Assembly: GCA_025060715.1 (NCBI GenBank)
Contig: JANXBG010000007.1
Location: forward strand, 1-58,530
Direction of reading: 5' to 3'
Length of the DNA: 58,530 nucleotides
Source: Caldifarciminota bacterium
GTDB taxonomy: Bacteria; Hydrothermota; Tepidihabitantia; Tepidihabitantales; DTDR01
The notes beneath the pieces were generated by a model that was given only the letters and a program-made list of their open reading frames with translations, had not been told where the DNA came from and did no database searches. Positions 1 to 7,774 of this stretch are shown here, piece by piece. Numbering within the stretch: the stretch's first letter is position 1; each line of letters opens with the position of its first letter. A program made the translations under genes and the position numbers.

Positions 1-477
1 ATATTTATCAATTTACCAATCATTTAGATTTTAGCAGAGAAAGAGATAGTTATTAAAACCCAATTTAATATATATTCAAAAACTTCATTTGGGTATAATA
101 TGAATAATCTCACTTTAGAAAAATTAAAATCCTTAGGTTTAACTCATTTGGATGAAAACTCTGCTAATTTTCTAAATTGTTTATAGTTGGTAATGATTTT
201 TAAAATTGATATAAACATTTAAAGGTACGAAAATAAAAAACCTACTAAAGTAATATTTAACAAAAGAACAAATTAATTTAATTTTAAACGGGTTAAAAGG
301 ATTATAAAATCTTTGCAAAATAATCTAACCCTAATAATTATAAATAACTTATGGGAAAACAATTCACGGTATCCATTACATTCATATATTGTAGAAGTAA
401 TGGGAAAAAATAGGATATAAGTTAATACCTAAGTATTACCTTTGAATGCATTCTTGACTTTTGGAAACCACCAAAAT
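1..477. other. Gene-poor, probably decayed DNA
   Basis: No open reading frame of useful length is seen on either strand. Short coding-like stretches interrupted by stops occur on the plus strand, for example after the ATG at 101 and around 376-416. They lie just upstream of the restriction-enzyme remnant, so they could be relics of a partner methyltransferase. I cannot recognise any methyltransferase motif, so this is only a positional guess. Confidence 0.35.
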
Positions 478-810
478 GAAATAAAGAAGATGAAATGGAT
501 TAAAACGCATCCTCCTGGACCTACAGGTGTGGGAAAAACTTTAGAGGTTTTTAGGAATTGAAGAAAATAATATTTCTGATCCCCATGTTACAATGATTGA
601 GTTAAAAACTGTAAGAAAAAACTAAAAGATTATAATTACATTAAATCTGATTAATACAGAGAAAGAAATTTTAGGTTATTTTATTATATGTAAAAGCAAA
701 AACCAGAGGCAAGGCAAAGAATTTGATATAATGAAGTTTGGCTTTTATTTAGCCCAAAATTTCGCAGATTTCCGATTATTTGTTTTTCAAATTATTATCC
801 TTTTCACTAT
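478..810 (+). pseudogene. Decayed MvaI/BcnI-type restriction endonuclease remnant
   Basis: The frame from the ATG at 490 reads KWIKTH..GPTGVGKTLE and then hits a stop. Shifting by one base at about 550 continues as LGIEENNISDPH, then IELKTVRKN. The order TG[IV]GKTLE, LGIxENN, ELK matches, from memory, the catalytic core of MvaI/BcnI-family type II endonucleases, where the E and ExK residues are catalytic. A further shift gives a basic stretch, YVKAKTRGKAK, at about 688-720, which could be the downstream basic motif. Multiple stops and at least two frameshifts make an intact product impossible. No adjacent intact methylase is seen. The family call rests on motif recognition only. Confidence 0.5.
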
Positions 811-894
811 TTTTGTAAGGTAAAGGGACACCTCTTTAAATAAACTTCACATTTTTGTTGAAAATTTTATATAAGAATATATGCCTTAATTGTT

Positions 895-1137
895 TTGACA
901 ACAACTTTGGTATTAATTTTTAAAAAGGAATTGCCTAAATCTCTTGTTTTTCTTTTGATTATCTTATGGATACTAGTGATTATTGGTGTTATCTTTTGGT
1001 TGATAATTATTAGACCCGAAATTATTTTAAGTCCCTTAGATTTTTTAAGAGCCCTTTATGTTTTGGGAGGTCCTTTAATTTTTCTTCTTGGCTTTGTTTT
1101 GATTTGGGAGTTAATAAAATTTCTCTGGCGATTATGA
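895..1137 (+). CDS. Small two-helix membrane protein, hypothetical
   Basis: This 80-residue ORF is almost entirely hydrophobic, with helices at roughly residues 18-40 and 52-75 joined by a short polar loop, and ends in a basic LWRL. The only usable start in frame is TTG at 895; the frame is open back to a stop at 859. No family is recognised. It sits between decayed DNA and the convergent RlmD-like gene, 8 bases away. It could be a genuine small inner-membrane protein or the tail of a degraded larger gene. The composition of clean, in-frame hydrophobic codons argues mildly for a real gene. Confidence 0.4.
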   Translation: MTTTLVLIFKKELPKSLVFLLIILWILVIIGVIFWLIIIRPEIILSPLDFLRALYVLGGPLIFLLGFVLIWELIKFLWRL

Positions 1138-1145
1138 ATTTTCTA

Positions 1146-2246
1146 CTAAATAGGTATCAATTCAACAACCAGTTCTAAATTTTTTGTTTGAGGAAAGAAA
1201 TCAAAGAAAGCAACCGATTTTATTTTGTACTTGGTAAGTTCTTTAAGGTCCTTTACTAATTGATTAAGATTACAGGAGATATAGATTATCAATTCTGGTT
1301 TAATTTTATTTAAATAATTTATTGCCTTCGGATGGATACCTGCCCTTGGTGGGTCAGCAAGAACAAATAAAGGATTTTTTAAAGAGATTTCTTTTATGTT
1401 TTTATCTTCTAATAAGATAGGATAGACATTTTTGACCTTATTTATCTCACAATTCTTTTTTACTAAATTTAATGACAAGGGATGGTTATCGATGACAATT
1501 ACTGATTGGAATTTATTGCTGTTCATAATTCCAAAAACTCCCACACCACCATAGAAATCTAAGAGGTTTCCATTGGTAGTATCATATTTTTCTAAAATTT
1601 GGGCAACATATTGATGTAGTTTTTCAGTTAACTCATCATTCACTTGGAAAAATCCTTGAGAATGGAAATAAAATTCTTTTTTATTTACTATTGTATATAA
1701 CAAATCAATTCCTTTAATAACCTGGTAATTTTCCGAAACACTGACATCAGTATTTGGCGGTACCTCACAGATTATAAGATTATCAGCCGAAGTTATAAAA
1801 GCAAAGTTAGCAATAGATTTTATTGCTTCTTCTTTTTTGGGACTTTCTTGATTAATAACAATAGAAATAGTAGAGGTTAAGGCACTGCGGATTACTGCAT
1901 AGCGAAAAGTACCAATATGTTTTCTGATATCAAAGGAATCTACCTCTTTAAAAAAATCTCTTATTTCTTTTAAAAGAGTATTTATTTTTTCTTTGGCAAT
2001 TAAACAATATTCAATATCAACAAATTTATACCATTTTCCCTTTTCTCTTAAACCGATGCCATTTTTAAAAAAGGCAAAATCCATTCGGTTACGATAGTGA
2101 AAAGGTTGAGAAGGAAATACTTCTTTAATATCCGTATTGAGATATTTTTTAATCAAATCAATTTTCTTATTCAACTGCTCTTCATAAGATAAATCTTGGA
2201 AATCGCATCCGCCACATTTATTAAAATAAGGACATATTTTTTCCAT
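1146..2246 (-). CDS. RlmD/TrmA-family rRNA (uracil-C5)-methyltransferase without TRAM domain
   Basis: This is a 366-residue SAM-dependent RNA m5U methyltransferase of the RumA/RlmD/TrmA family. The protein opens directly with C5-x5-C11-x2-C14 (CPYFNKCGGC), and a further Cys near residue 80 (EYCLIAKE) can complete the 4Fe-4S site. The SAM site is DFYGGVGVFG at about residue 230, the DPPRAG motif is at about 299, and the catalytic Cys is in ISCNLNQL. The N-terminal TRAM domain found in RlmD is missing, whereas the paralogue at 27156-28478 has it. It is the last gene of the tadA-nadB-xer unit, 1 base after the recombinase stop. The target base cannot be told from sequence; m5U1939 or m5U747 of 23S rRNA are candidates. 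Confidence 0.85.
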   Translation of the reverse strand: MEKICPYFNKCGGCDFQDLSYEEQLNKKIDLIKKYLNTDIKEVFPSQPFHYRNRMDFAFFKNGIGLREKGKWYKFVDIEYCLIAKEKINTLLKEIRDFFKEVDSFDIRKHIGTFRYAVIRSALTSTISIVINQESPKKEEAIKSIANFAFITSADNLIICEVPPNTDVSVSENYQVIKGIDLLYTIVNKKEFYFHSQGFFQVNDELTEKLHQYVAQILEKYDTTNGNLLDFYGGVGVFGIMNSNKFQSVIVIDNHPLSLNLVKKNCEINKVKNVYPILLEDKNIKEISLKNPLFVLADPPRAGIHPKAINYLNKIKPELIIYISCNLNQLVKDLKELTKYKIKSVAFFDFFPQTKNLELVVELIPI

Positions 2247-2247
2247 T

Positions 2248-3141
2248 TTATCTTCGGGGATGAAAGGTATTATAAATTTGTTTTAAATACTCTTTATTTA
2301 ATTTAGTATAGATTTGGGTTGTAGAAATATTGGAATGGCCTAATAATTCTTGAACAATCCTGAGGTTCGCTCCACCTTCTAAAAGATGGGTAGCAAAAGT
2401 ATGACGAAAAGTATGGGGAGTAACTTTTTTTTCTATACCTGCTAATTTTACATATTTTTTTAGAATTTTCCAAAAACCCATTCTAGTAAGTTTTTTACCT
2501 CTCTGGTTTAAAAATAGATAAGGTGTTGATATTTCTTTTTTATTTAAAAGAGTAGGTCGCACAATATTAAGATATTCCTTTATTGCTAAAATTGCTGGCT
2601 CACCAATTGGAACAATTCTTTCTTTATTTCTTTTACCCATAACTCTTATAAACCCTTCTTCTAAATTTAAATCATTCACCTTTAAATTTAAAAGTTCGGA
2701 AATTCTAATACCAGTGGCATAAAGCAATTCAAACATTGCTTTTGTTCTGATACTTTCTTTATCTTTTTTATACTCTGTGGCATTTAGTAATTTTTCTACT
2801 TCTGAGATAGTTAACACAGTAGGTAACCTTCTTTTTACTTTTGGAAGTTCAATCTCTTCTAAAGGATTTTTTGAGATTATTCCCTCTTTATTTAAAAAAT
2901 AAAAAAAGGATTTCAAAGAAGAAATTTTTCGGGCCACTGTGGAAGAGCTTCTTTTTTTTATTATAAGATAATGAATAAAGCCTTTTATATCTTCTTCAGA
3001 AATATCTGTAAAATCTTTTTTTAACCAATTTAAAAATTCGGTTGTATCCTTTAAATAAAATTCAGAAGAGCTTTTGCTCAATTTTCTTTCTAAAAGAAGA
3101 TAAGAATGAAAACTTTCAATTAGATTATTTAAAGATATCAT
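2248..3141 (-). CDS. xerD: Tyrosine recombinase XerC/XerD
   Basis: This 297-residue protein has the usual Xer layout. An N-terminal SAM-like core-binding domain (about 1-90) is followed by a catalytic domain. Catalytic residues are visible: Arg in TGIRISELL, Lys in MGKRNKER, HxxR in HTFRHTFATHLL, His in LLGHSNIST and the nucleophilic Tyr in TQIYTKLN. It would resolve chromosome dimers at dif with FtsK. No other integrase features or att-like repeats are adjacent, and the gene is embedded in a housekeeping operon (17-base overlap with nadB). A cellular Xer is therefore likelier than a mobile-element integrase. XerC versus XerD, or a single XerH/XerA-like enzyme, cannot be decided here. Confidence 0.88.
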   Translation of the reverse strand: MISLNNLIESFHSYLLLERKLSKSSSEFYLKDTTEFLNWLKKDFTDISEEDIKGFIHYLIIKKRSSSTVARKISSLKSFFYFLNKEGIISKNPLEEIELPKVKRRLPTVLTISEVEKLLNATEYKKDKESIRTKAMFELLYATGIRISELLNLKVNDLNLEEGFIRVMGKRNKERIVPIGEPAILAIKEYLNIVRPTLLNKKEISTPYLFLNQRGKKLTRMGFWKILKKYVKLAGIEKKVTPHTFRHTFATHLLEGGANLRIVQELLGHSNISTTQIYTKLNKEYLKQIYNTFHPRR

Positions 3142-4708
3142 CTTTTGTTAAAATTGTATCTTTCTTAAAGTTTATATCATCTTTTTCTGGATGGTTAATA
3201 TTAAAATGAAGACCGCGCGATTCTTTTCTTAGACTTGCAGAATAAGCAATTAATAAACCACAGAGAATCATATTTTTCGCTTCCAAAGAAGAGATATTAA
3301 CACCTTTCTCTAAAATTTTATAGATCTCTTCTTTTAATTCATGCAACTCTTCTACAGCTGAGGTTAAATCTTTATCATTGCGAACGATTCCAACTTTATC
3401 CCACATCAATTTTTTTAACCTTTTAACTAATTCTTCAATTTTCTTATCCTCTTCACAGAGTTTTTCAACTTTTAAATTAAGGTTTTTTGGTATTCTTTTT
3501 TCTTTTAATAATTCTTTTGATTTTAAATAGGCCCTTTCGGCAAATACTAGAGATTCTAATAATGAATTGGAGGCTAGACGATTAGCACCATGCATTCCAG
3601 AACAGGCCGTTTCACCAGCGGCTAGAAGATTTTTTATGGCAGTCTCCCCATATTCATTTATTAAAATTCCTCCGCAAATATAATGCGCAGCTGGAACTAC
3701 AGGAATTGGTTGTTTAGTAATATCAATTCCAAAATTTAAACAGGTTTCGTATATGTGAGGGAAACGGGTTTTCACTTTTTCAGGATTTAGATGGGTTAGA
3801 TCTAATAGAACATATTCTTCTTTTCTCTTTTTCAATTCCCTATCAATTGCTAAAGCGACAACATCTCTGGGAGCTAAGCAGCCAAGGGGATGATATTTTT
3901 CCATAAAAGTTTTACCATCAATTGTTTTTAAAATTCCTCCCTCTCCTCTTACGGCTTCAGAAATTAGAAAGGCACGATTATTGATTTTCTTTCCAAAAAG
4001 AGAAGTAGGATGAAATTGGATAAATTCCATATTGGCAATTTTTGCTCCCTTTTCAAAAGCGATAGCAATCCCGTCACCGGTAGCGATTGGTGGATTAGTA
4101 GTGTGTAGATAAACCTGACCCAAACCACCGGTTGCTAAAAGGGTGAGATTTGATATTATTTTTATAAATTTCTTCTCTTTTTGGGACAAAGCATAGGCAC
4201 CAAAGCAGGTATTCTCTTCTACAAGAAGATTAGTAAGAAAACAATTTTCTATTATTTTAACATTTTTTTCTTTAACTTTTTTAATTAAAGTTTTTTCAAT
4301 TGCGTAACCGGTATAATCTTTCACATGAACAATCCTTCTCCGAGAATGGCCTCCTTCTTTTCCTAATTCAAATCTTAATTTACCCAAAGAATTATGATAA
4401 GTTAAAAATTCTACACCTAAATGGTATAATTCATAAACAAGCCTTGGGCCTTCTTCGCACACAATTTTAACGATATTTTCTTTTGCTAAACCTTCACCAG
4501 CTTTTATCGTATCTTCATAATGGATAGCCGGTGAATCGTCCTCTCCTAAAGCGGCAGCAATTCCACCTTGAGCATAATTTGTATTACTTTCACTACTCTC
4601 TTTTTTAGTAATTAATAAAACATTACCAAAATCAGCCATCCTGTAAGCATACCATAAACCAGCTATTCCGCTGCCAACAATTAAAACATCAGTTTTTAAA
4701 ATCTCCAT
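3125..4708 (-). CDS. nadB: L-aspartate oxidase NadB
   Basis: This 527-residue flavoprotein oxidises L-aspartate to iminoaspartate for NAD synthesis. The N-terminal FAD site is DVLIVGSGIAGLWYAYRMA. Family signatures follow: SNTNYAQGGIAAAL, HTTNPPIATGDGIAIAFEKG, MEFIQFHPTSL, EAVRGEGGIL, PRDVVALAID, VPAAHYICGG and GMHGANRLASNSLLESLVF. Substrate-binding Arg and His residues typical of the succinate dehydrogenase/fumarate reductase flavoprotein superfamily are present. A C-terminal helical domain (about 430-500) is intact. There is no adjacent sdhB or frdB, which supports NadB over SdhA/FrdA. nadA and nadC are not in this window. Confidence 0.92.
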   Translation of the reverse strand: MEILKTDVLIVGSGIAGLWYAYRMADFGNVLLITKKESSESNTNYAQGGIAAALGEDDSPAIHYEDTIKAGEGLAKENIVKIVCEEGPRLVYELYHLGVEFLTYHNSLGKLRFELGKEGGHSRRRIVHVKDYTGYAIEKTLIKKVKEKNVKIIENCFLTNLLVEENTCFGAYALSQKEKKFIKIISNLTLLATGGLGQVYLHTTNPPIATGDGIAIAFEKGAKIANMEFIQFHPTSLFGKKINNRAFLISEAVRGEGGILKTIDGKTFMEKYHPLGCLAPRDVVALAIDRELKKRKEEYVLLDLTHLNPEKVKTRFPHIYETCLNFGIDITKQPIPVVPAAHYICGGILINEYGETAIKNLLAAGETACSGMHGANRLASNSLLESLVFAERAYLKSKELLKEKRIPKNLNLKVEKLCEEDKKIEELVKRLKKLMWDKVGIVRNDKDLTSAVEELHELKEEIYKILEKGVNISSLEAKNMILCGLLIAYSASLRKESRGLHFNINHPEKDDINFKKDTILTKDDIFK

Positions 4709-4709
4709 A

Positions 4710-5303
4710 TCAAAAATTATAACTTACCTTAAAACCGGAAGGATTAAATTCAAAGGAAATTTTTTTACTCTTACTAAGAAATAAACAGTTCAAAAAAGAA
4801 CCTAATCTTAATAGAATTGAACCTGAAAGAAAGAAAGAAGAAACCATTTTTTTATTTCTTGCTTCCCTTCTTTTTTTAAAATAATCCATTCTTAAAGAAT
4901 CATTTTCCCAGTGCCAACTATCTTTATCAAAATAACCATTCTTTTTTAAATATTCTTTCTGTTTTTCTGGGTCCTCAGGAAATTTATCGCGGGCTTCTCT
5001 TAAAACATCTTTGTTATATTCTTCACTGGAAGAATAAGTTTCTAAAAGGTTGAAATATTTTTCATTTTGTAAAGGATTTGCTTTTGCATACTGGCAGGCA
5101 AAAATTTTGGCGTTCTCATTTTCCTTTTTTGATAAGAAATTAAAGGTTTGATAAAAGGAAAGAAAAATAATATCTGAATAGATAAAATATTCACCCTTTT
5201 TCTCTTTTAAAAGTAATTCACCAGTACCAGGAATAACCAATGAAGATAAGGCATAAAATTGAGGTTTTAAACCAAAAAGATAAGAAAGTAAAAGAAGAAT
5301 CAT
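4710..5303 (-). CDS. Hypothetical membrane-associated protein, DUF5683-like N-terminus
   Basis: This 197-residue protein starts with a hydrophobic signal-like segment (MILLLLSYLFGLKP). Next comes SSLVIPGTGELLLKEKKGEY, which recalls the PGxGqlyxgexxKG motif of DUF5683-type membrane proteins. A central charged, helical region (about 60-150) is rich in Lys, Glu and Asn. A second hydrophobic segment lies at about 153-173, and a short tail ends in aromatic F (KVSYNF), as in outer-membrane strands. It overlaps the preceding repeat-protein gene by 4 bases and is followed 1 base later by nadB, so it is cotranscribed with both. Function unknown. Confidence 0.6.
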   Translation of the reverse strand: MILLLLSYLFGLKPQFYALSSLVIPGTGELLLKEKKGEYFIYSDIIFLSFYQTFNFLSKKENENAKIFACQYAKANPLQNEKYFNLLETYSSSEEYNKDVLREARDKFPEDPEKQKEYLKKNGYFDKDSWHWENDSLRMDYFKKRREARNKKMVSSFFLSGSILLRLGSFLNCLFLSKSKKISFEFNPSGFKVSYNF

Positions 5304-7774
5304 TTTATCGCTCCTTTTAAATAAATAATTTTTTTGAAATTTTTATCTTTTTTTACAAAATAAATCCCTGTCCTTAAATTCTTTTTATAAATCTTTCCAA
5401 TTACAGAAAAAATTTCTTCCTCTTTAAAATCTAATTTAGAAATAATTTTTGTTTTTTTAATATCTTCTAAAAAAAGATAATTTTTCTTCACAATCTTAGC
5501 ATAAACATCCCATCCTTTATGTCTTCTATTATCAATCCAAGAGAAACAGAGAAAATTATTTATTGAAGAAATACTTTGAGATAAAATCCATTGGTTATTT
5601 CCAAAAAACCAATCAGGCTCATGAACCAACCGATTATTACTAATCTTATTACCAAAATAATCAAACCTTTGAGCATAAACATCCACATCACCATATCCTT
5701 TTCTAAAATCACAAAAAGTAATTACAAACTCACCATCAGCAGTAAAACTTATTGATGGAGAATATTGATCATATACGGTATGATCATCATTTACCAATAT
5801 ATTTCTACCAATCCTCTCACCATTAATTTTAAAAATTTGACAATAAATATCAGTATTACCGTTTCTTTCATCTTCCCAACTAACTACAATTATTGAATCC
5901 TTAAAAGCACAAGTAGGATAACCTTGAAAATTATTTGTTATATCATTTACTAAAATACTAGGATTATTGCCAATTTTTAAATAAATATTATATTCACCTA
6001 AACGATTATCCATCCAAGTAAATATTGGCAAAGTATCAGCAAAAGTTATAAATCCATATAATGCGTCCCCTTCATTATTATCACTTATTTTAAAATTATT
6101 ACCAATTTTATTTCCTAAGGAATCAAAAAATTGTCCATATATTGCGCCATTTTCTTCCCTGTGATCAGTCCAAATCACTAAAAATTTCCCTGTGGAAGAA
6201 CTTGCCACAATAGGCCAATCTTGAAAATTGTTATTAGTATCATCATTTATTTTAAAATTCCTACCAATTAAATTTCCAAAAGGGGTTATTATTTGACCAT
6301 AAATATCCGTGTTTCCTTTTCTCAAGGATAACCAAGCAACAAGAGCTTTATTATAGCAGTTTAATCCGAAGGATGGAAAAAAATTATAACTAACTTCACT
6401 TATTTTTTTATTGGGAATTAAAAAATTTCCTAAGGTGTCAAAAAAAGTTGCATAAATATGACACTCTTCTTTCCGCTCATCTTCCCAACAGATTCCAAAG
6501 AATTGTTGATTAGCAGAAATAAAGGGACATCTTTGATGAGAAGAAGCATAATCATTATTGATTTTAAAATTGTTACCAATTTTTATATTATTTTCATCAT
6601 AAAACTGGGCATAAATATCATCGTTTCCTTCTCTTTTATCTTGCCATAAAATTAGATGAGAATTGTTAGAAAGGGAAACAACCCAAGGAGAATTTTGAGA
6701 CAAATTAGACAAGTCATCATTAACTAATTCATTATTTCCAATTCTTATTCCTTCTTGGGTTAATCGTTGTTTATAAATATCCCAATTGCCTCTTCTTTCA
6801 CAACTAAAAGCGATAATGAAATTTCCTAAAGTGTCAGCGGAACAGCTCGGTGAATTTTGATTTGCTAATGTATTATCATCGTTGATAAGAAAATTATTAC
6901 CTATTCTTCGGTTTAAGGAATCAAAAATTTGGGCGTAGATATCCCAATTGCCATTCCTTTCATCTTCCCAGACTACTAACCAATAATTATTTTTGTTTAC
7001 GTAAATTCTTGGAGAAAATTGCCAGGCAGAAGTATTATCGTCATTAATTTTAAAATTATTGCCAATACGATTTCCATAAAAATCAAAAATCTGACAGTAT
7101 ATATCCCAATTACCATTTCTCCCATCCTCCCAAAGGATTATAAATTGACCATTACTTTTTACCCCAATGCTTGCTGAATATTGCCAAGCAAATCCGATAG
7201 GATCATCATTAACTCGTAAATTATTACCTATTTTATTACCATTTTCGTCAAAAATTTGTAGATAAATATCTCCATAATCATTTCGCCAATCTTCCCAAAC
7301 GATTACAAATTTTCTATTTGGTAGGAAGGCTATTGATACCCCTCTTTGGTCTTGGGAAGTATTGTCATCATTTGCTTTCCGATTATTGAAAAGCCTGTTT
7401 CCTAAAGAATCATAAATTTGATAATAAATATCAGAATTACAATTTCTTCTATCTTCCCAAGCAACCGCAATTCGGTTATCAAAAAACGCAACTGCTGGTT
7501 CACCTTTCCATCTTAAACCTCCATCATCACTTACCCTTTCTTCTTCCATTAATCTTTGACCATTCAAATTAAGAATTAAAAAGTAGGGAGAGGAGTTGCC
7601 ATCTCGGAAATCACTAAAGGTAATTGCTATTCTTCCTCCCCAGGAGATACCTTTTGGTAGTTCCTGAGTTGCGCCACCTATATTATCATCGTTTATCAAA
7701 AAATCATTTCTAATAATTGAATCCCTTATCTCTCCTTTCAAGTATAAAATTAATAAAATTAACAAAAGTCTCAT
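5300..7774 (-). CDS. Secreted WEDxRNGxxDIY repeat protein with C-terminal sorting-like tail
   Basis: This 824-residue exported protein has a short signal peptide (MRLLLILLILYL). It is then built of about 13 units of roughly 55 residues following the pattern WEDxRxGxxDIYxQIFD, xGNxIGNNFKINDD. Each unit looks like four strands and suggests beta-propeller-like folding. The units are divergent rather than recent copies. The C-terminus (GKIYKKNLRTGIYFVKKDK and onward) matches the last strands of T9SS-type sorting domains but lacks their full Ig-like part. It overlaps both neighbours by 4 bases. A role in surface adhesion or binding is plausible but not shown. The Asp/Asn-rich loops could bind calcium. 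Confidence 0.75.
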   Translation of the reverse strand: MRLLLILLILYLKGEIRDSIIRNDFLINDDNIGGATQELPKGISWGGRIAITFSDFRDGNSSPYFLILNLNGQRLMEEERVSDDGGLRWKGEPAVAFFDNRIAVAWEDRRNCNSDIYYQIYDSLGNRLFNNRKANDDNTSQDQRGVSIAFLPNRKFVIVWEDWRNDYGDIYLQIFDENGNKIGNNLRVNDDPIGFAWQYSASIGVKSNGQFIILWEDGRNGNWDIYCQIFDFYGNRIGNNFKINDDNTSAWQFSPRIYVNKNNYWLVVWEDERNGNWDIYAQIFDSLNRRIGNNFLINDDNTLANQNSPSCSADTLGNFIIAFSCERRGNWDIYKQRLTQEGIRIGNNELVNDDLSNLSQNSPWVVSLSNNSHLILWQDKREGNDDIYAQFYDENNIKIGNNFKINNDYASSHQRCPFISANQQFFGICWEDERKEECHIYATFFDTLGNFLIPNKKISEVSYNFFPSFGLNCYNKALVAWLSLRKGNTDIYGQIITPFGNLIGRNFKINDDTNNNFQDWPIVASSSTGKFLVIWTDHREENGAIYGQFFDSLGNKIGNNFKISDNNEGDALYGFITFADTLPIFTWMDNRLGEYNIYLKIGNNPSILVNDITNNFQGYPTCAFKDSIIVVSWEDERNGNTDIYCQIFKINGERIGRNILVNDDHTVYDQYSPSISFTADGEFVITFCDFRKGYGDVDVYAQRFDYFGNKISNNRLVHEPDWFFGNNQWILSQSISSINNFLCFSWIDNRRHKGWDVYAKIVKKNYLFLEDIKKTKIISKLDFKEEEIFSVIGKIYKKNLRTGIYFVKKDKNFKKIIYLKGAIK
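5930..7700 (-). repeat. Tandem protein-coding repeats of about 165 bp
   Basis: Recurring DNA blocks encode the DIYxQIFDxxGNxIGNNFxINDD unit. Near-identical short words recur in the plus strand, such as the stretch encoding IGNNF and the ATCATC stretch encoding NDD. Spacing between units is about 150-170 bases and several units are degenerate. This is an internal gene repeat, not a mobile element. Confidence 0.7.

Noticed and set aside
2248-3141. Xer recombinase as marker of an integrated element
   Set aside because: It is locked in a housekeeping operon, and no att-like repeats or phage genes are nearby.
5900-7700. CRISPR-like array from the regular repeats
   Set aside because: The repeats are about 165 bp, divergent and in frame, encoding a repetitive protein; no spacer structure is present anywhere in the window.
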